Assembly: GCF_036865545.1 (NCBI RefSeq)
Contig: NZ_CP142208.1
Span: 1,922,001-1,986,000, forward strand
Reading direction: 5' to 3'
Length of the DNA: 64,000 nt
Source of the DNA: Erwinia sp. E_sp_B01_1
GTDB taxonomy: Bacteria; Pseudomonadota; Gammaproteobacteria; Enterobacterales; Enterobacteriaceae
The notes under the pieces were generated by a model that searched no databases, was not told the origin of the DNA, and was given only the letters and a program-made list of their open reading frames with translations. The position numbers and the translations under genes are program-made. Each line of letters begins with the position of its first letter. Positions within the stretch are counted from its first letter, which is position 1. Shown here in pieces: positions 28,701 to 37,690 of this stretch.

Positions 28701-31315
28701 AAACCACCTGTCCTTACTGCGGGGTCGGCTGTGGGGTGGAGATTGTCTCTCAGCAGCCGGGCAGCTGTCAGGTCCGGGGCGACAAAGATCACCCGGCCAA
28801 CTCAGGGCGGTTGTGTGTGAAAGGAGCAGCCCTGGGCGAGACGCTGGGCAGTGAAGGGCGGTTGTTACATCCGCAGGTGGATGGCGTGCGCACCGGGTGG
28901 CCTCATGCGCTGGATGAAGTGGCCAGCCGGTTGCGGCAGGTCATCGATCAATATGGCCCGCAGGCGGTGGCTTTTTATGCCTCTGGCCAGCTGCTGACCG
29001 AAGACTATTACGTCGCTAACAAGCTGATGAAAGGCTTTCTGGGCGTAGCAAATATTGATACCAACTCCCGGCTCTGTATGGCGTCTGCGGTAGTGGGCTA
29101 CAAAAGAGCTTTTGGCGCGGATGCGGTTCCCTGCTGTTATGAGGATCTGGCGCTGGCCGATCTGGTGGTGGTGACCGGCTCCAACACGGCCTGGGCGCAT
29201 CCGGTCGCCTGGCAACGGCTGGTACAGGCGAAAAAAGATCGTCCGGGGATGAAGATCGTGGTGATCGATCCCCGCAGAACGGCAACCTGCGAGCAGGCCG
29301 ATCTGCACCTGGCACTGAAGCCGGGCAGTGATGCCGCGCTGTTTAACGGGCTGCTGCACTGGCTGGAGCGGCACCAGGGGCTGGGGGCTGATGCCGCCTC
29401 CTGGCTGAGCGGCCTGCCGGAAACGCTGGACGCCGCCAGCAATTGGGGCATAGCCGCCGTGGCCGATTTTTGTGAACTGGCTGAAACCGATGTGGTGGCG
29501 TTTTACCGTCTGTTTCTCACTTCGCCAGCCGTGCTGACGCTTTACTGCATGGGCATCAATCAGTCCACCAGCGGTAGCGACAAGTGTAATGCCATTATCA
29601 ATGCCCATCTCGCCTGCGGCAAAATCGGCCTGCCGGGCAGCGGTCCGTTTTCGCTGACCGGACAGCCAAATGCGATGGGAGGCCGTGAAGTGGGCGGCCT
29701 GGCGAACCAGCTGGCTGCGCACATGGGCTTTTCAGCTCAGGAGGTCGATCTGGTGCAGCGTTTCTGGCAAAGCCCTGGCGTAGCTGACCGGCCAGGCCTC
29801 AAGGCGGTGGAGATGTTCCAGGCGGCGGGACGTGGAGAGATCAAAGCGCTGTGGATTATGGGCACCAACCCGGCTGTTTCCCTGCCGGATGGCAGTGCGG
29901 TCAGGGCCGCGCTACAGCATTGTCCGCTGGTGATTGTCTCCGACGTCTGCGCGCAGACGGATACCACCGCACTGGCTGATATCCTGCTGCCTGCACAGGG
30001 CTGGGGGGAGAAAAACGGCACCGTGACCAACTCTGAACGCCGACTCTCCCGTCAGCGCAGTTTTGTTAAACCAGCGGGTGAAGCGAAGCCGGACTGGTGG
30101 ATCCTCAGCCAGGTGGCTCAACGGCTTGGCTTCGCTGACGCCTTTAGCTGGCAGCATCCGGCGGAGATTTTCCGTGAGCATGCCGCGCTGTCGGGCTTCG
30201 AAAATCACGGTCAGCGGGCTTTTGATATCAGCGCGCTGGCGGAGATTGACAATCATCAGTGGGATCGGCTGGCCCCGGTTCAGTGGCCGGTGAATCAGCA
30301 GCATCCCGCTGGCTGTGCAAGGTTGTTTGGCGATCGTCATTTCTTTCATCCCGATGGCAAAGCCCGGCTGATACCGATTGTGCCGCGTCTGCCGGTGGCG
30401 CAGGCAGACGCGGCCTATCCGCTGATAGCCAATACCGGACGCATCCGCGACCAGTGGCACACCATGACGCGTACCGGCAGCGTGCCGCGGCTGATGCAGC
30501 ATTACAGCGAACCCTTCTGCGAAATCCATCCGCAGGATGCCCTGCAATATCGCCTGCGTGAAGCTGACCTGGTTCGCGTACAGTCCGCCAGCGGCTGGAT
30601 GATCTGCCGGGCAAAAATCAGTGAAGGTCAGTTGCCTGGCAACGTCTTCCTGCCGATGCACTGGAACCGCCAGTTTTGCCATCAGGGCAGCGTGGATGCG
30701 CTGGTCGCTCCCGAAGTCTGCCCGGCGTCCGGGCAGCCGGAAAGTAAACAGACGGCGGTGCGGTTGCGTCGCTGGAAAAGTGACTGGCAGGGGGCTTTAT
30801 ACCTGCGTGAAGCAGCCCCGCTGGGGGAGGAACTGTGGTGGGCAAAAGTGCCTGAGCAGGGTGCCACCCGCTACCAGCTTGCGGGACCGGGTAACGCACA
30901 GCGCTGGCTGACAGAGCAGGGCGTGCTGACCGGTTTAGATCTCCAGACCGCAGAAGCAGAGGGGGAATATTTCCATCTGCTGGGCTGGAGAAAGGGCGAG
31001 CTGGCCCTGGCTTTCTACAGCGGGCGTGGGCCGGTTGACATTAATAATGAGGCGGTGGTTTCTGCCTTTGCTCAACCGCCTGGCGATGCCGCAGGACGAT
31101 TTGCGCTGCTGGCTGGCCGCGCCACCAGCGGCATCAGCCGGGGCAGAACGGTATGTAGCTGCTTTGGCGTGGGCGAAAACACCATTAACGCAGCGATTGC
31201 CGCAGGCTGTTGCAGCACTGAAGCGCTGGGTGCCAGCCTGAAATGCGGCACCAACTGCGGCTCCTGTCTTCCCGAACTGAAACAGCTGATTGCCCGCGCG
31301 CAGTCAGCCGCCTGA
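28697..31315 (+). CDS. nasA: Assimilatory nitrate reductase catalytic subunit
   Basis: Cytoplasmic molybdenum enzyme that reduces nitrate to nitrite, 872 residues. The N-terminal [4Fe-4S] site is C5-x2-C8-x3-C12 ... C40 (MKTTCPYCGVGCGVE, GRLCVKG). The bis-MGD domains include SNTAWAHPVAW, MGINQSTSGSDKCNAI and QPNAMGGREVGG. The C-terminus carries an extra BFD-type [2Fe-2S] domain (VCSCFGVGENTINAA...CGTNCGSC), typical of NasA in Klebsiella. It overlaps the fused nitrite reductase by four bases; nitrite made here is its substrate. Confidence 0.96.
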   Translation: MKTTCPYCGVGCGVEIVSQQPGSCQVRGDKDHPANSGRLCVKGAALGETLGSEGRLLHPQVDGVRTGWPHALDEVASRLRQVIDQYGPQAVAFYASGQLLTEDYYVANKLMKGFLGVANIDTNSRLCMASAVVGYKRAFGADAVPCCYEDLALADLVVVTGSNTAWAHPVAWQRLVQAKKDRPGMKIVVIDPRRTATCEQADLHLALKPGSDAALFNGLLHWLERHQGLGADAASWLSGLPETLDAASNWGIAAVADFCELAETDVVAFYRLFLTSPAVLTLYCMGINQSTSGSDKCNAIINAHLACGKIGLPGSGPFSLTGQPNAMGGREVGGLANQLAAHMGFSAQEVDLVQRFWQSPGVADRPGLKAVEMFQAAGRGEIKALWIMGTNPAVSLPDGSAVRAALQHCPLVIVSDVCAQTDTTALADILLPAQGWGEKNGTVTNSERRLSRQRSFVKPAGEAKPDWWILSQVAQRLGFADAFSWQHPAEIFREHAALSGFENHGQRAFDISALAEIDNHQWDRLAPVQWPVNQQHPAGCARLFGDRHFFHPDGKARLIPIVPRLPVAQADAAYPLIANTGRIRDQWHTMTRTGSVPRLMQHYSEPFCEIHPQDALQYRLREADLVRVQSASGWMICRAKISEGQLPGNVFLPMHWNRQFCHQGSVDALVAPEVCPASGQPESKQTAVRLRRWKSDWQGALYLREAAPLGEELWWAKVPEQGATRYQLAGPGNAQRWLTEQGVLTGLDLQTAEAEGEYFHLLGWRKGELALAFYSGRGPVDINNEAVVSAFAQPPGDAAGRFALLAGRATSGISRGRTVCSCFGVGENTINAAIAAGCCSTEALGASLKCGTNCGSCLPELKQLIARAQSAA

Positions 31316-31327
31316 ATGAGGTACACC

Positions 31328-32149
31328 ATGACAACATTACATGCAGGGCTGGAAAAATTGTTAGCCAGTAACGGTCACGGAAAACAGGCCGGTGCGGTCT
31401 GGCTGGTGGGGGCCGGGCCGGGCGATGTGGATCTGCTGACGGTCAAGGCGCTGCGGCTGATTGAACAGGCAGAAGTGGTGGTGTATGACCGCCTGGTCAG
31501 CCCGGAAATTCTGGCCCTGATCCCCGCTTCGGCGCTGAGCATCGACGTGGGTAAAACGCCCGGTTTTCACGGTATGAAGCAGTCACAAATCAACCAGCTG
31601 CTGGTGGAGCTGGCCGCCGCAGGGCAGCAGGTGATCCGTCTGAAAGGCGGCGATCCCTTTATCTTTGGGCGCGGTGGCGAAGAGATGACGGCGGTACAGG
31701 AAGCGGGGCTGGTCTGCCACATCGTGCCCGGCATCACCGCCGCCACCGGCTGCGCAGCGGCAACGGGGATCCCCCTGACGCACCGGGATCTGGCTCAGTC
31801 GGTACGCTTTATTACCGGACATGGCAAAGACGGCAAACCGCAGCTGGACTGGGAAAGCCTGAAAGATGCGCGGCAGACGCTGGTGTTTTATATGGGCCTG
31901 ACCTGGTGCGGAGCGCTGAGCGAACAGCTGATCGCCTTCGGCCGCGATGCCGAAACGCCGGTAGCCATTGTGGAGCGTGGCACCCGGGCCGATCAGCGTG
32001 TCACCCTCACCACTTTGCACCAGCTGGCTGAAACGGTATTGCGTGAGAAACCGCAGTCGCCCGCTTTATTGATCGTGGGCGAGGTGGTGCGGTTATACCG
32101 GAAGAAGGAATTAACTGAGTGCGCGAGTCTCAGGCTACAGACTGTATAA
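31328..32149 (+). CDS. cobA: Uroporphyrinogen-III C-methyltransferase
   Basis: SAM-dependent enzyme that methylates uroporphyrinogen III at C2 and C7 to precorrin-2, the first step from haem precursors to siroheme. The SUMT signature is present: VGAGPGDVDLLTVKALRLI, VVYDRLVSPEIL, RLKGGDPFIFGRGGEE and VPGITAATGCAAATGIPLTHR. It lacks the dehydrogenase/ferrochelatase half of CysG, so another protein must finish siroheme. I prefer the ATG at 31328 (GAGG spaced 6 bp); an ATG four codons earlier sits directly after the nasA stop. Placement at the end of the nas operon fits the siroheme demand of the nitrite reductase. Confidence 0.94.
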   Translation: MTTLHAGLEKLLASNGHGKQAGAVWLVGAGPGDVDLLTVKALRLIEQAEVVVYDRLVSPEILALIPASALSIDVGKTPGFHGMKQSQINQLLVELAAAGQQVIRLKGGDPFIFGRGGEEMTAVQEAGLVCHIVPGITAATGCAAATGIPLTHRDLAQSVRFITGHGKDGKPQLDWESLKDARQTLVFYMGLTWCGALSEQLIAFGRDAETPVAIVERGTRADQRVTLTTLHQLAETVLREKPQSPALLIVGEVVRLYRKKELTECASLRLQTV

Positions 32150-32249
32150 ACTGTTCTGCCGGACGGTGAACGAAGCTGTCACTGCTTTGAATCCCAGCGG
32201 ACCCTCAGACAAAAAAATCAGCGGTAAGGATTGTCATGATGGATAAAAA

Positions 32250-32264
32250 TGTTATGTTATAACA
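32250..32264. promoter_or_regulatory. Zur-type operator upstream of zinT
   Basis: TGTTAT-GTT-ATAACA, a perfect palindrome that fits the centre of the enterobacterial Zur consensus (TGTTATANTATAACA). It lies 32 bp before the zinT start, where it would cover the promoter. Predicts zinc repression of zinT, as in E. coli. Confidence 0.82.
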
Positions 32265-32295
32265 TCAAACTTATAAGGCACATGAGGTCTGAATT

Positions 32296-32940
32296 TTGGC
32301 TGGTCATTTAAAATTACTCCTTTCTCTGGGCACACTTCTGGTTAGCGGGCAGGTTTTTGCCCACGGACATTCGCATGGAAAACCGCTGACGGAGGTGGAA
32401 CAAAAAGCCGCCGTGGGCGTATTCAACGACACGGATGTTAAGGATCGCAGCCTCACAGACTGGGAAGGAACCTGGCAGTCCGTCTATCCGATCATGCTGA
32501 AAGGGGAGATGGACCCTGTGTTCAGGAAAAAAGCTGAAAAGGAGCAGGGGAAATCCTTTGAGCAGATCAAAGAGTACTACCGTAAAGGCTATGCCACTGA
32601 CGTCACGGAAATTGGCATTGAAAACGGCAGCATGGAATTTCATACAGGCGAGCAGGTGAATGCCTGTAAGTATGATTATGCGGGCTATAAAATTTTCACT
32701 TACGCCTCGGGGAAAAAAGGGGTGCGTTATCTGTTCGAATGTAAGGACGCCAGCAGCAAAGCGCCAAAATTCGTGCAGTTCAGCGATCACACCATTGGCC
32801 CACGTCAATCTGCCCACTTCCATATTTTCATGGGCAACACCTCACAAGAGGCGCTGTTCAAAGAGATGGATAACTGGCCGACTTATTATCCGTGGCAGAT
32901 GAACAATGAGCAGGTCGTAGAGGAGATGCTGCACCATTAA
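32296..32940 (+). CDS. zinT: Periplasmic zinc/cadmium-binding protein ZinT
   Basis: Zinc-scavenging periplasmic protein that works with ZnuA under zinc starvation. 214 residues with a signal peptide ending near [10 protein letters not shown]; the His-rich HGHSHG tract follows at once. Family segments are [58 protein letters not shown] (metal-binding His) and [10 protein letters not shown]. The start appears to be TTG at 32296 with GAGG about 8 bp upstream; no in-frame ATG fits. A Zur box sits upstream. Confidence 0.95.
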   Translation: MAGHLKLLLSLGTLLVSGQVFAHGHSHGKPLTEVEQKAAVGVFNDTDVKDRSLTDWEGTWQSVYPIMLKGEMDPVFRKKAEKEQGKSFEQIKEYYRKGYATDVTEIGIENGSMEFHTGEQVNACKYDYAGYKIFTYASGKKGVRYLFECKDASSKAPKFVQFSDHTIGPRQSAHFHIFMGNTSQEALFKEMDNWPTYYPWQMNNEQVVEEMLHH

Positions 32941-33016
32941 GTTTGCTCGCTTAAAGCGATATGAAGGTGTAAACGACCGTTCCCCCTCTGTGGAATCATT
33001 GTCACTTTTAAACTGG

Positions 33017-33040
33017 ACCCCGGCATCTTGCCGGGGTTTC
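33017..33040 (+). terminator. Terminator after zinT
   Basis: Hairpin with stem CCCCGGCA / TGCCGGGG and a three-base loop, flanked by A and TTT. The T-run is short, so it is a moderate terminator, 76 bp after the zinT stop. Confidence 0.8.
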
Positions 33041-33160
33041 TCGTATTCACACGAAGACATTCCCTTCTTTCTGGTACAGCCCCATCTGCCGTCTTACAGT
33101 TTTTCGTAACCCTTATCCCCGCTTCCTCAAAGGTACAAAAAACCTTCTATTCCCACGGAT

Positions 33161-33222
33161 TTATATACTTTTTTTATATCGCTCTCCGCAACATTGACAG
33201 TTTTTATATGGGCCTTTTTTTA
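33161..33222 (+). promoter_or_regulatory. KdpE-like site and kdp promoter
   Basis: TTATATACTTTTTTTATATC at 33161-33180 resembles the E. coli KdpE site (TTTATACTTTTTTTACA). A consensus -35 TTGACA follows at 33194-33199, with a T-rich -10 region about 17 bp later (near 33217-33222, weak match). Order activator site, -35, -10, kdpF start at 33259 is as in E. coli. The stretch 32941-33160 holds the zinT terminator and nothing else I recognise. Confidence 0.65.
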
Positions 33223-33258
33223 GACTAAGTTGCACACATAAATAACGGGAGAGCGACC

Positions 33259-33348
33259 GTGAGCACAGAAATTATTACCGGCACCGGGCTGGTATTTTTG
33301 CTTCTGGGGTATCTGTTTTATGCCCTGTTGCGGGCGGAGGCATTCTGA
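33259..33348 (+). CDS. kdpF: Potassium-transporting ATPase subunit KdpF
   Basis: Very short membrane peptide of 29 residues, [29 protein letters not shown] in two parts: a short polar head and one transmembrane helix. It matches KdpF in length and in the LLLGYL.YAL..AEAF pattern. GTG start with GGGAGAG just upstream. The stop overlaps the kdpA ATG (TGATG). KdpF stabilises the Kdp complex. Confidence 0.93.
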   Translation: MSTEIITGTGLVFLLLGYLFYALLRAEAF

Positions 33349-35033
33349 TGGCGGCTGAAGCGTTTTTACTGTTGGCCTGCTTTATGATTGTTTTGCTGGC
33401 ACTGGCAAAACCTCTGGGCAACTACATGACCGGGATGGTGCTTGACCAGGCTCTGCCGGGGACAAGAGGCATTGAGAAAATCCTGGGCCGCCTTTGCGGA
33501 GTCTCCGCTGAAGAGATGAACTGGCGGCACTATCTTTTCGCTATTCTCAGCTTCAACGGCACCGGCCTGATCTTCCTGTTCCTGATACTCCGTTTCCAGG
33601 ATTTACTGCCGCTTAATCCGCAGGGGTTACCGGGGCTTTCCTGGCATCTGGCGCTTAACACGGCGATCAGTTTTGTCGCCAATACCAACTGGCAGTCCTA
33701 TGCCGGTGAAACCACCATCAGCTATTTCAGTGAAACCCTCGGTCTGGCCGTACAGAACTTCCTGTCCGCAGCCAGCGGGATGGCAATTCTCTTCGCTCTG
33801 ATCCGCGGCTTCTCGCGTCATACCACTGACAAACTGGGGAATGCCTGGCGCGACCTGCTACGGATCACCTTGTTTGTTCTGTTGCCGCTGTCGTTGATCA
33901 TGGCCGTTTACCTGGTCAGCCAGGGCGTTATTCAAAACTTCAGCCCTTATGTCACCCTGACCACGCTTGAAGGCGTGCAGCAGACGTTACCGATGGGGCC
34001 AGTGGCCTCGCAGGAAGCGATAAAAATGCTGGGGACCAACGGCGGCGGCCTGTTTAATGCCAACTCTGCGCATCCGTTCGAAAACCCCACGGCCTGGACC
34101 AACTTTATTCAGATGCTCGCCATTTTCCTTATTCCGGCCGCACTGTGCTTTACCTTCGGCAACGTGGTGCGGGACAGGCGGCAGGGCCATACCCTGCTGT
34201 GGGCAATGTCCATGATGTTTCTGCTGGCGGCCGCTATTGTGATGTGGGCTGAACTCAAGGGGAATCCGCATTTCACGCTGCTGGGCGCGGACTCCGCGAT
34301 CAATATGGAAGGCAAAGAGAGCCGTTTCGGCATCCTCAATTCCAGCCTTTTTGCGGTTATCACCACCGCGGCTTCCTGCGGCGCAGTGAATGCCATGCAC
34401 GACTCCTTTACCGCGCTGGGCGGCATGATCCCCCTGTGGCTGATGCAACTGGGTGAGGTGGTCTTTGGCGGCGTCGGCGCTGGCCTTTATGGCATGCTGA
34501 TGAATGTGTTGCTGGCCGTATTCATTGCCGGGTTGATGATTGGACGGACACCGGAATACCTCGGTAAAAAAATTGGGGTGCGGGAGATGAAAATGGCCGC
34601 CCTTTACATCCTTATCACGCCTTCGCTGGTTCTGATCGGGACGGCACTCGCTTTGATGACGGAGGCCGGACGAGCGGGAATCTTCAACCCCGGACCGCAT
34701 GGGTTCAGTGAAGCACTGTATGCCCTCTCATCGGCTGCCAATAACAACGGCAGCGCCTTCGGAGGTCTCTCTGCAAACACGCCTTTCTGGAATCTGCTAC
34801 TGGGCGCAGCCATGCTTTTAGGGCGCTTTTTACCCTTCCTTCCCTTGATGATGATGGCGGGATCGCTTGCCTCAAGAAAAACACAGCCTGCAACGCCGGG
34901 AACGCTTCCTGCTCACGGCCCACTGTTTGTTTCGCTGATTATCGGTGTGGTGCTGCTGGTGGGTGCCCTGACGTTCATTCCGGCACTGGCGCTGGGGCCT
35001 GTTATTGAACATTTACAGATGTTTGGGCATTAA
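33348..35033 (+). CDS. kdpA: Potassium-transporting ATPase, K+-channel-like subunit KdpA
   Basis: Inner-membrane subunit of the high-affinity K+ pump KdpFABC that selects and translocates K+. The 561 residues contain about ten membrane segments and four selectivity-filter-like loops, among them [35 protein letters not shown] and [13 protein letters not shown]. Length agrees with the E. coli protein. 19 bp separate it from kdpB. Confidence 0.97.
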   Translation: MAAEAFLLLACFMIVLLALAKPLGNYMTGMVLDQALPGTRGIEKILGRLCGVSAEEMNWRHYLFAILSFNGTGLIFLFLILRFQDLLPLNPQGLPGLSWHLALNTAISFVANTNWQSYAGETTISYFSETLGLAVQNFLSAASGMAILFALIRGFSRHTTDKLGNAWRDLLRITLFVLLPLSLIMAVYLVSQGVIQNFSPYVTLTTLEGVQQTLPMGPVASQEAIKMLGTNGGGLFNANSAHPFENPTAWTNFIQMLAIFLIPAALCFTFGNVVRDRRQGHTLLWAMSMMFLLAAAIVMWAELKGNPHFTLLGADSAINMEGKESRFGILNSSLFAVITTAASCGAVNAMHDSFTALGGMIPLWLMQLGEVVFGGVGAGLYGMLMNVLLAVFIAGLMIGRTPEYLGKKIGVREMKMAALYILITPSLVLIGTALALMTEAGRAGIFNPGPHGFSEALYALSSAANNNGSAFGGLSANTPFWNLLLGAAMLLGRFLPFLPLMMMAGSLASRKTQPATPGTLPAHGPLFVSLIIGVVLLVGALTFIPALALGPVIEHLQMFGH

Positions 35034-35052
35034 TTAGCCGGAGAAATTTTGT

Positions 35053-37095
35053 ATGGCACATAAACTTCCCTCTCAGCAGCGCACGACGGTGATGCTTAAT
35101 GCGCTGCTTGAATCCGTTAAAAAGTTGGACCCCAGGGTGCAGTTTCGCAACCCTGTGATGTTCGTTGTCTGGCTGGGCAGCATCCTGACCACGCTGATTG
35201 CCACGGGTGTGATTGCATCACAGGAGGATTCGGGTTTTACGACGATAATCAGCCTGTGGCTATGGTTTACCGTTCTGTTTGCGAACTTTGCCGAAGCGCT
35301 TGCCGAAGGGCGCAGTAAAGCGCAGGCCGCGAGCCTGAAAGGCATTCAACGCACCAGCTGGGCAAGAAAACTGTCGGGCACCTCTAAAGAGGCGCCGCAG
35401 CAGAAAGTGCCTGCCGACTCCCTGCGCAAGGGCGATATCGTGCTGGTTGTGGCGGGCGATATTATCCCCTGCGATGGTGAAGTGCTGGAGGGGGGCGCTT
35501 CCGTGGATGAGAGCGCAATCACCGGCGAATCTGCGCCGGTTATCCGCGAGGCCGGAGGCGATTTTGCTTCCGTCACCGGTGGGACGCGCATTCTCTCTGA
35601 CTGGCTGGTCATCCAGTGCAGCCTCAATCCTGGCGAGACGTTTATTGACCGGATGATCGCGATGGTCGAAGGAGCGAAGCGGCGCAAAACGCCGAATGAA
35701 ATTGCGCTGACGATCCTGCTTATTTCGTTAACGATCGTTTTCGTGCTGGCGACCGCCACACTCTGGCCGTTCTCCGCCTGGGCAGGTACGCCCGTCAGCG
35801 TCACGGTGCTGGTGGCGTTGCTGGTCTGCCTGATCCCGACCACCATCGGAGCCTTGCTGTCAGCCATCGGGATTGCCGGAATGAGCCGTATGCTGGAAGC
35901 CAACGTTATTGCCACCAGCGGACGCGCTGTAGAAGCGGCGGGAGACGTTGACGTTCTGCTGTTGGATAAAACCGGCACCATCACTCTGGGGAACCGCCAG
36001 GCCACGCAGTTTTTACCGGCGCACGCTGTCGGGGAGGAGGCGTTAGCCAGTGCTGCGCAACTTGCCTCACTGGCGGATGAAACCCCGGAGGGCCGCAGCA
36101 TCGTGGTGCTTGCCAAGCAGAAATTCAACCTGCGGGAACGGGATCTGCAAAGCCTTGAAGCGACCTTTATTCCGTTTTCTGCACAGACCCGAATGAGCGG
36201 GGTCAATATCGGTCAGAAAATGCTGCGTAAAGGGGCTGCCGACGCAATCCGTCGTCATGTTGAAAGCAATGGCGGCCATTTCCCGGCGGAGGTTGAAGAG
36301 CTGGTCGCCTCGGTGGCGAAGAGAGGGGGAACGCCGTTAGTGGTCGCCGAAGGCAGTAGGGTGATGGGCGTGGTGGCGCTGAAGGATATTGTGAAAGGCG
36401 GCATCAAAGAGCGTTTTGCCGAGCTGCGCAAAATGGGGATCAAAACGGTGATGGTCACCGGGGATAATCCGCTTACCGCAGCGGCTATCGCCGCCGAAGC
36501 CGGTGTGGATGATTTCCTCTCCGAGGCGACGCCGGAAGCCAAACTGGCGCTGATCCGCCAGTATCAGGCCGAAGGGCGAATGGTGGCGATGACCGGCGAT
36601 GGCACCAACGATGCCCCGGCGCTGGCGCAGGCTGACGTTGCGGTTGCCATGAACTCCGGAACTCAGGCGGCAAAAGAAGCGGGAAACATGGTGGATCTCG
36701 ATTCTAACCCCACCAAGCTGCTGGAAGTGGTGCATATCGGTAAGCAGATGCTGATGACGCGGGGATCGCTGACCACCTTCAGCATTGCCAATGACGTCGC
36801 GAAATATTTCACCATTATCCCGGCGGCCTTTGCGGTAACGTATCCCCAACTGAATACGCTGAACGTGATGGGGCTGCACTCTCCGGCATCGGCCATTTTA
36901 TCCGCCGTCATCTTCAACGCGCTGATAATTGTGTTGCTGATCCCCCTGGCGCTTAAAGGCATCAGCTATCGCCCGATGCCCGCCACCGCATTACTGCGTC
37001 GTAATCTGCTGGTTTATGGTGCCGGTGGTTTAGTGGTGCCGTTTATCGGCATCAAGCTGATCGACATCATTCTGACCCTGCTGGGTCTGGGTTAA
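35053..37095 (+). CDS. kdpB: Potassium-transporting ATPase, ATP-hydrolysing subunit KdpB
   Basis: P-type ATPase subunit of 680 residues. The phosphorylated Asp is at about residue 305 in [13 protein letters not shown]; the actuator motif is ITGESAPV, the hinge has [21 protein letters not shown], and the nucleotide domain has [16 protein letters not shown]. It couples ATP hydrolysis to K+ transport through KdpA. The N-terminus differs from E. coli for about 20 residues and then aligns ([16 protein letters not shown]). Confidence 0.97.
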   Translation: MAHKLPSQQRTTVMLNALLESVKKLDPRVQFRNPVMFVVWLGSILTTLIATGVIASQEDSGFTTIISLWLWFTVLFANFAEALAEGRSKAQAASLKGIQRTSWARKLSGTSKEAPQQKVPADSLRKGDIVLVVAGDIIPCDGEVLEGGASVDESAITGESAPVIREAGGDFASVTGGTRILSDWLVIQCSLNPGETFIDRMIAMVEGAKRRKTPNEIALTILLISLTIVFVLATATLWPFSAWAGTPVSVTVLVALLVCLIPTTIGALLSAIGIAGMSRMLEANVIATSGRAVEAAGDVDVLLLDKTGTITLGNRQATQFLPAHAVGEEALASAAQLASLADETPEGRSIVVLAKQKFNLRERDLQSLEATFIPFSAQTRMSGVNIGQKMLRKGAADAIRRHVESNGGHFPAEVEELVASVAKRGGTPLVVAEGSRVMGVVALKDIVKGGIKERFAELRKMGIKTVMVTGDNPLTAAAIAAEAGVDDFLSEATPEAKLALIRQYQAEGRMVAMTGDGTNDAPALAQADVAVAMNSGTQAAKEAGNMVDLDSNPTKLLEVVHIGKQMLMTRGSLTTFSIANDVAKYFTIIPAAFAVTYPQLNTLNVMGLHSPASAILSAVIFNALIIVLLIPLALKGISYRPMPATALLRRNLLVYGAGGLVVPFIGIKLIDIILTLLGLG

Positions 37096-37106
37096 GGAGA
37101 GAAGAG

Positions 37107-37679
37107 ATGAATCTGTTACGTCCGGCATTTTCCCTGTTTATTCTGTTAACGCTGGTTGTCGGGGCAGGTTATCCCCTGTTGACTACCGGGCTTGCGCAAC
37201 TGCTGTTTCCGCAGGCTGCTAAAGGCTCGCTGATTGAATACCACGGACAGGTGCGGGGTTCCGCTTTGATTGGCCAGAACTTCACCCGTCCGGACTATTT
37301 CCACAGCAGACCTTCGGCCACGGCGGAAATGCCCTATAACGCGCTGGCGTCTTCAGGCAGCAATCTGGCGGGAAGTAACCCGGCGCTGGATGATGCGGTT
37401 AAACAGCGTATCGCCGGTTTGCGTCAGGCTAATCCTGATGCAAGTAAAACCGTGCCGGTTGATTTGGTTACCGCTTCAGCAAGCGGACTCGATCCCCATA
37501 TTTCTCCGGCTGCCGCACAATGGCAGATGCCACGCGTGGCGAAAGCCCGTAATCTGCCTGTAAGCGAAGTTCAGCGATTGATAGCAGTGAATACCAGCCA
37601 GCCGAAGCTCGGGTTTATCGGTGAGCCTGTGGTGAATGTCCTGCAGCTCAATATTGCGCTGGACGAGTTACAGAACTGA
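37107..37679 (+). CDS. kdpC: Potassium-transporting ATPase subunit KdpC
   Basis: Subunit of 190 residues with one N-terminal membrane helix (about 7-28) and a periplasmic domain with [29 protein letters not shown] and [18 protein letters not shown]. It is needed for assembly and activity of the Kdp pump. 11-bp gaps separate it from kdpB and kdpD. Confidence 0.96.
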   Translation: MNLLRPAFSLFILLTLVVGAGYPLLTTGLAQLLFPQAAKGSLIEYHGQVRGSALIGQNFTRPDYFHSRPSATAEMPYNALASSGSNLAGSNPALDDAVKQRIAGLRQANPDASKTVPVDLVTASASGLDPHISPAAAQWQMPRVAKARNLPVSEVQRLIAVNTSQPKLGFIGEPVVNVLQLNIALDELQN

Positions 37680-37690
37680 CAGGAAGCGAT

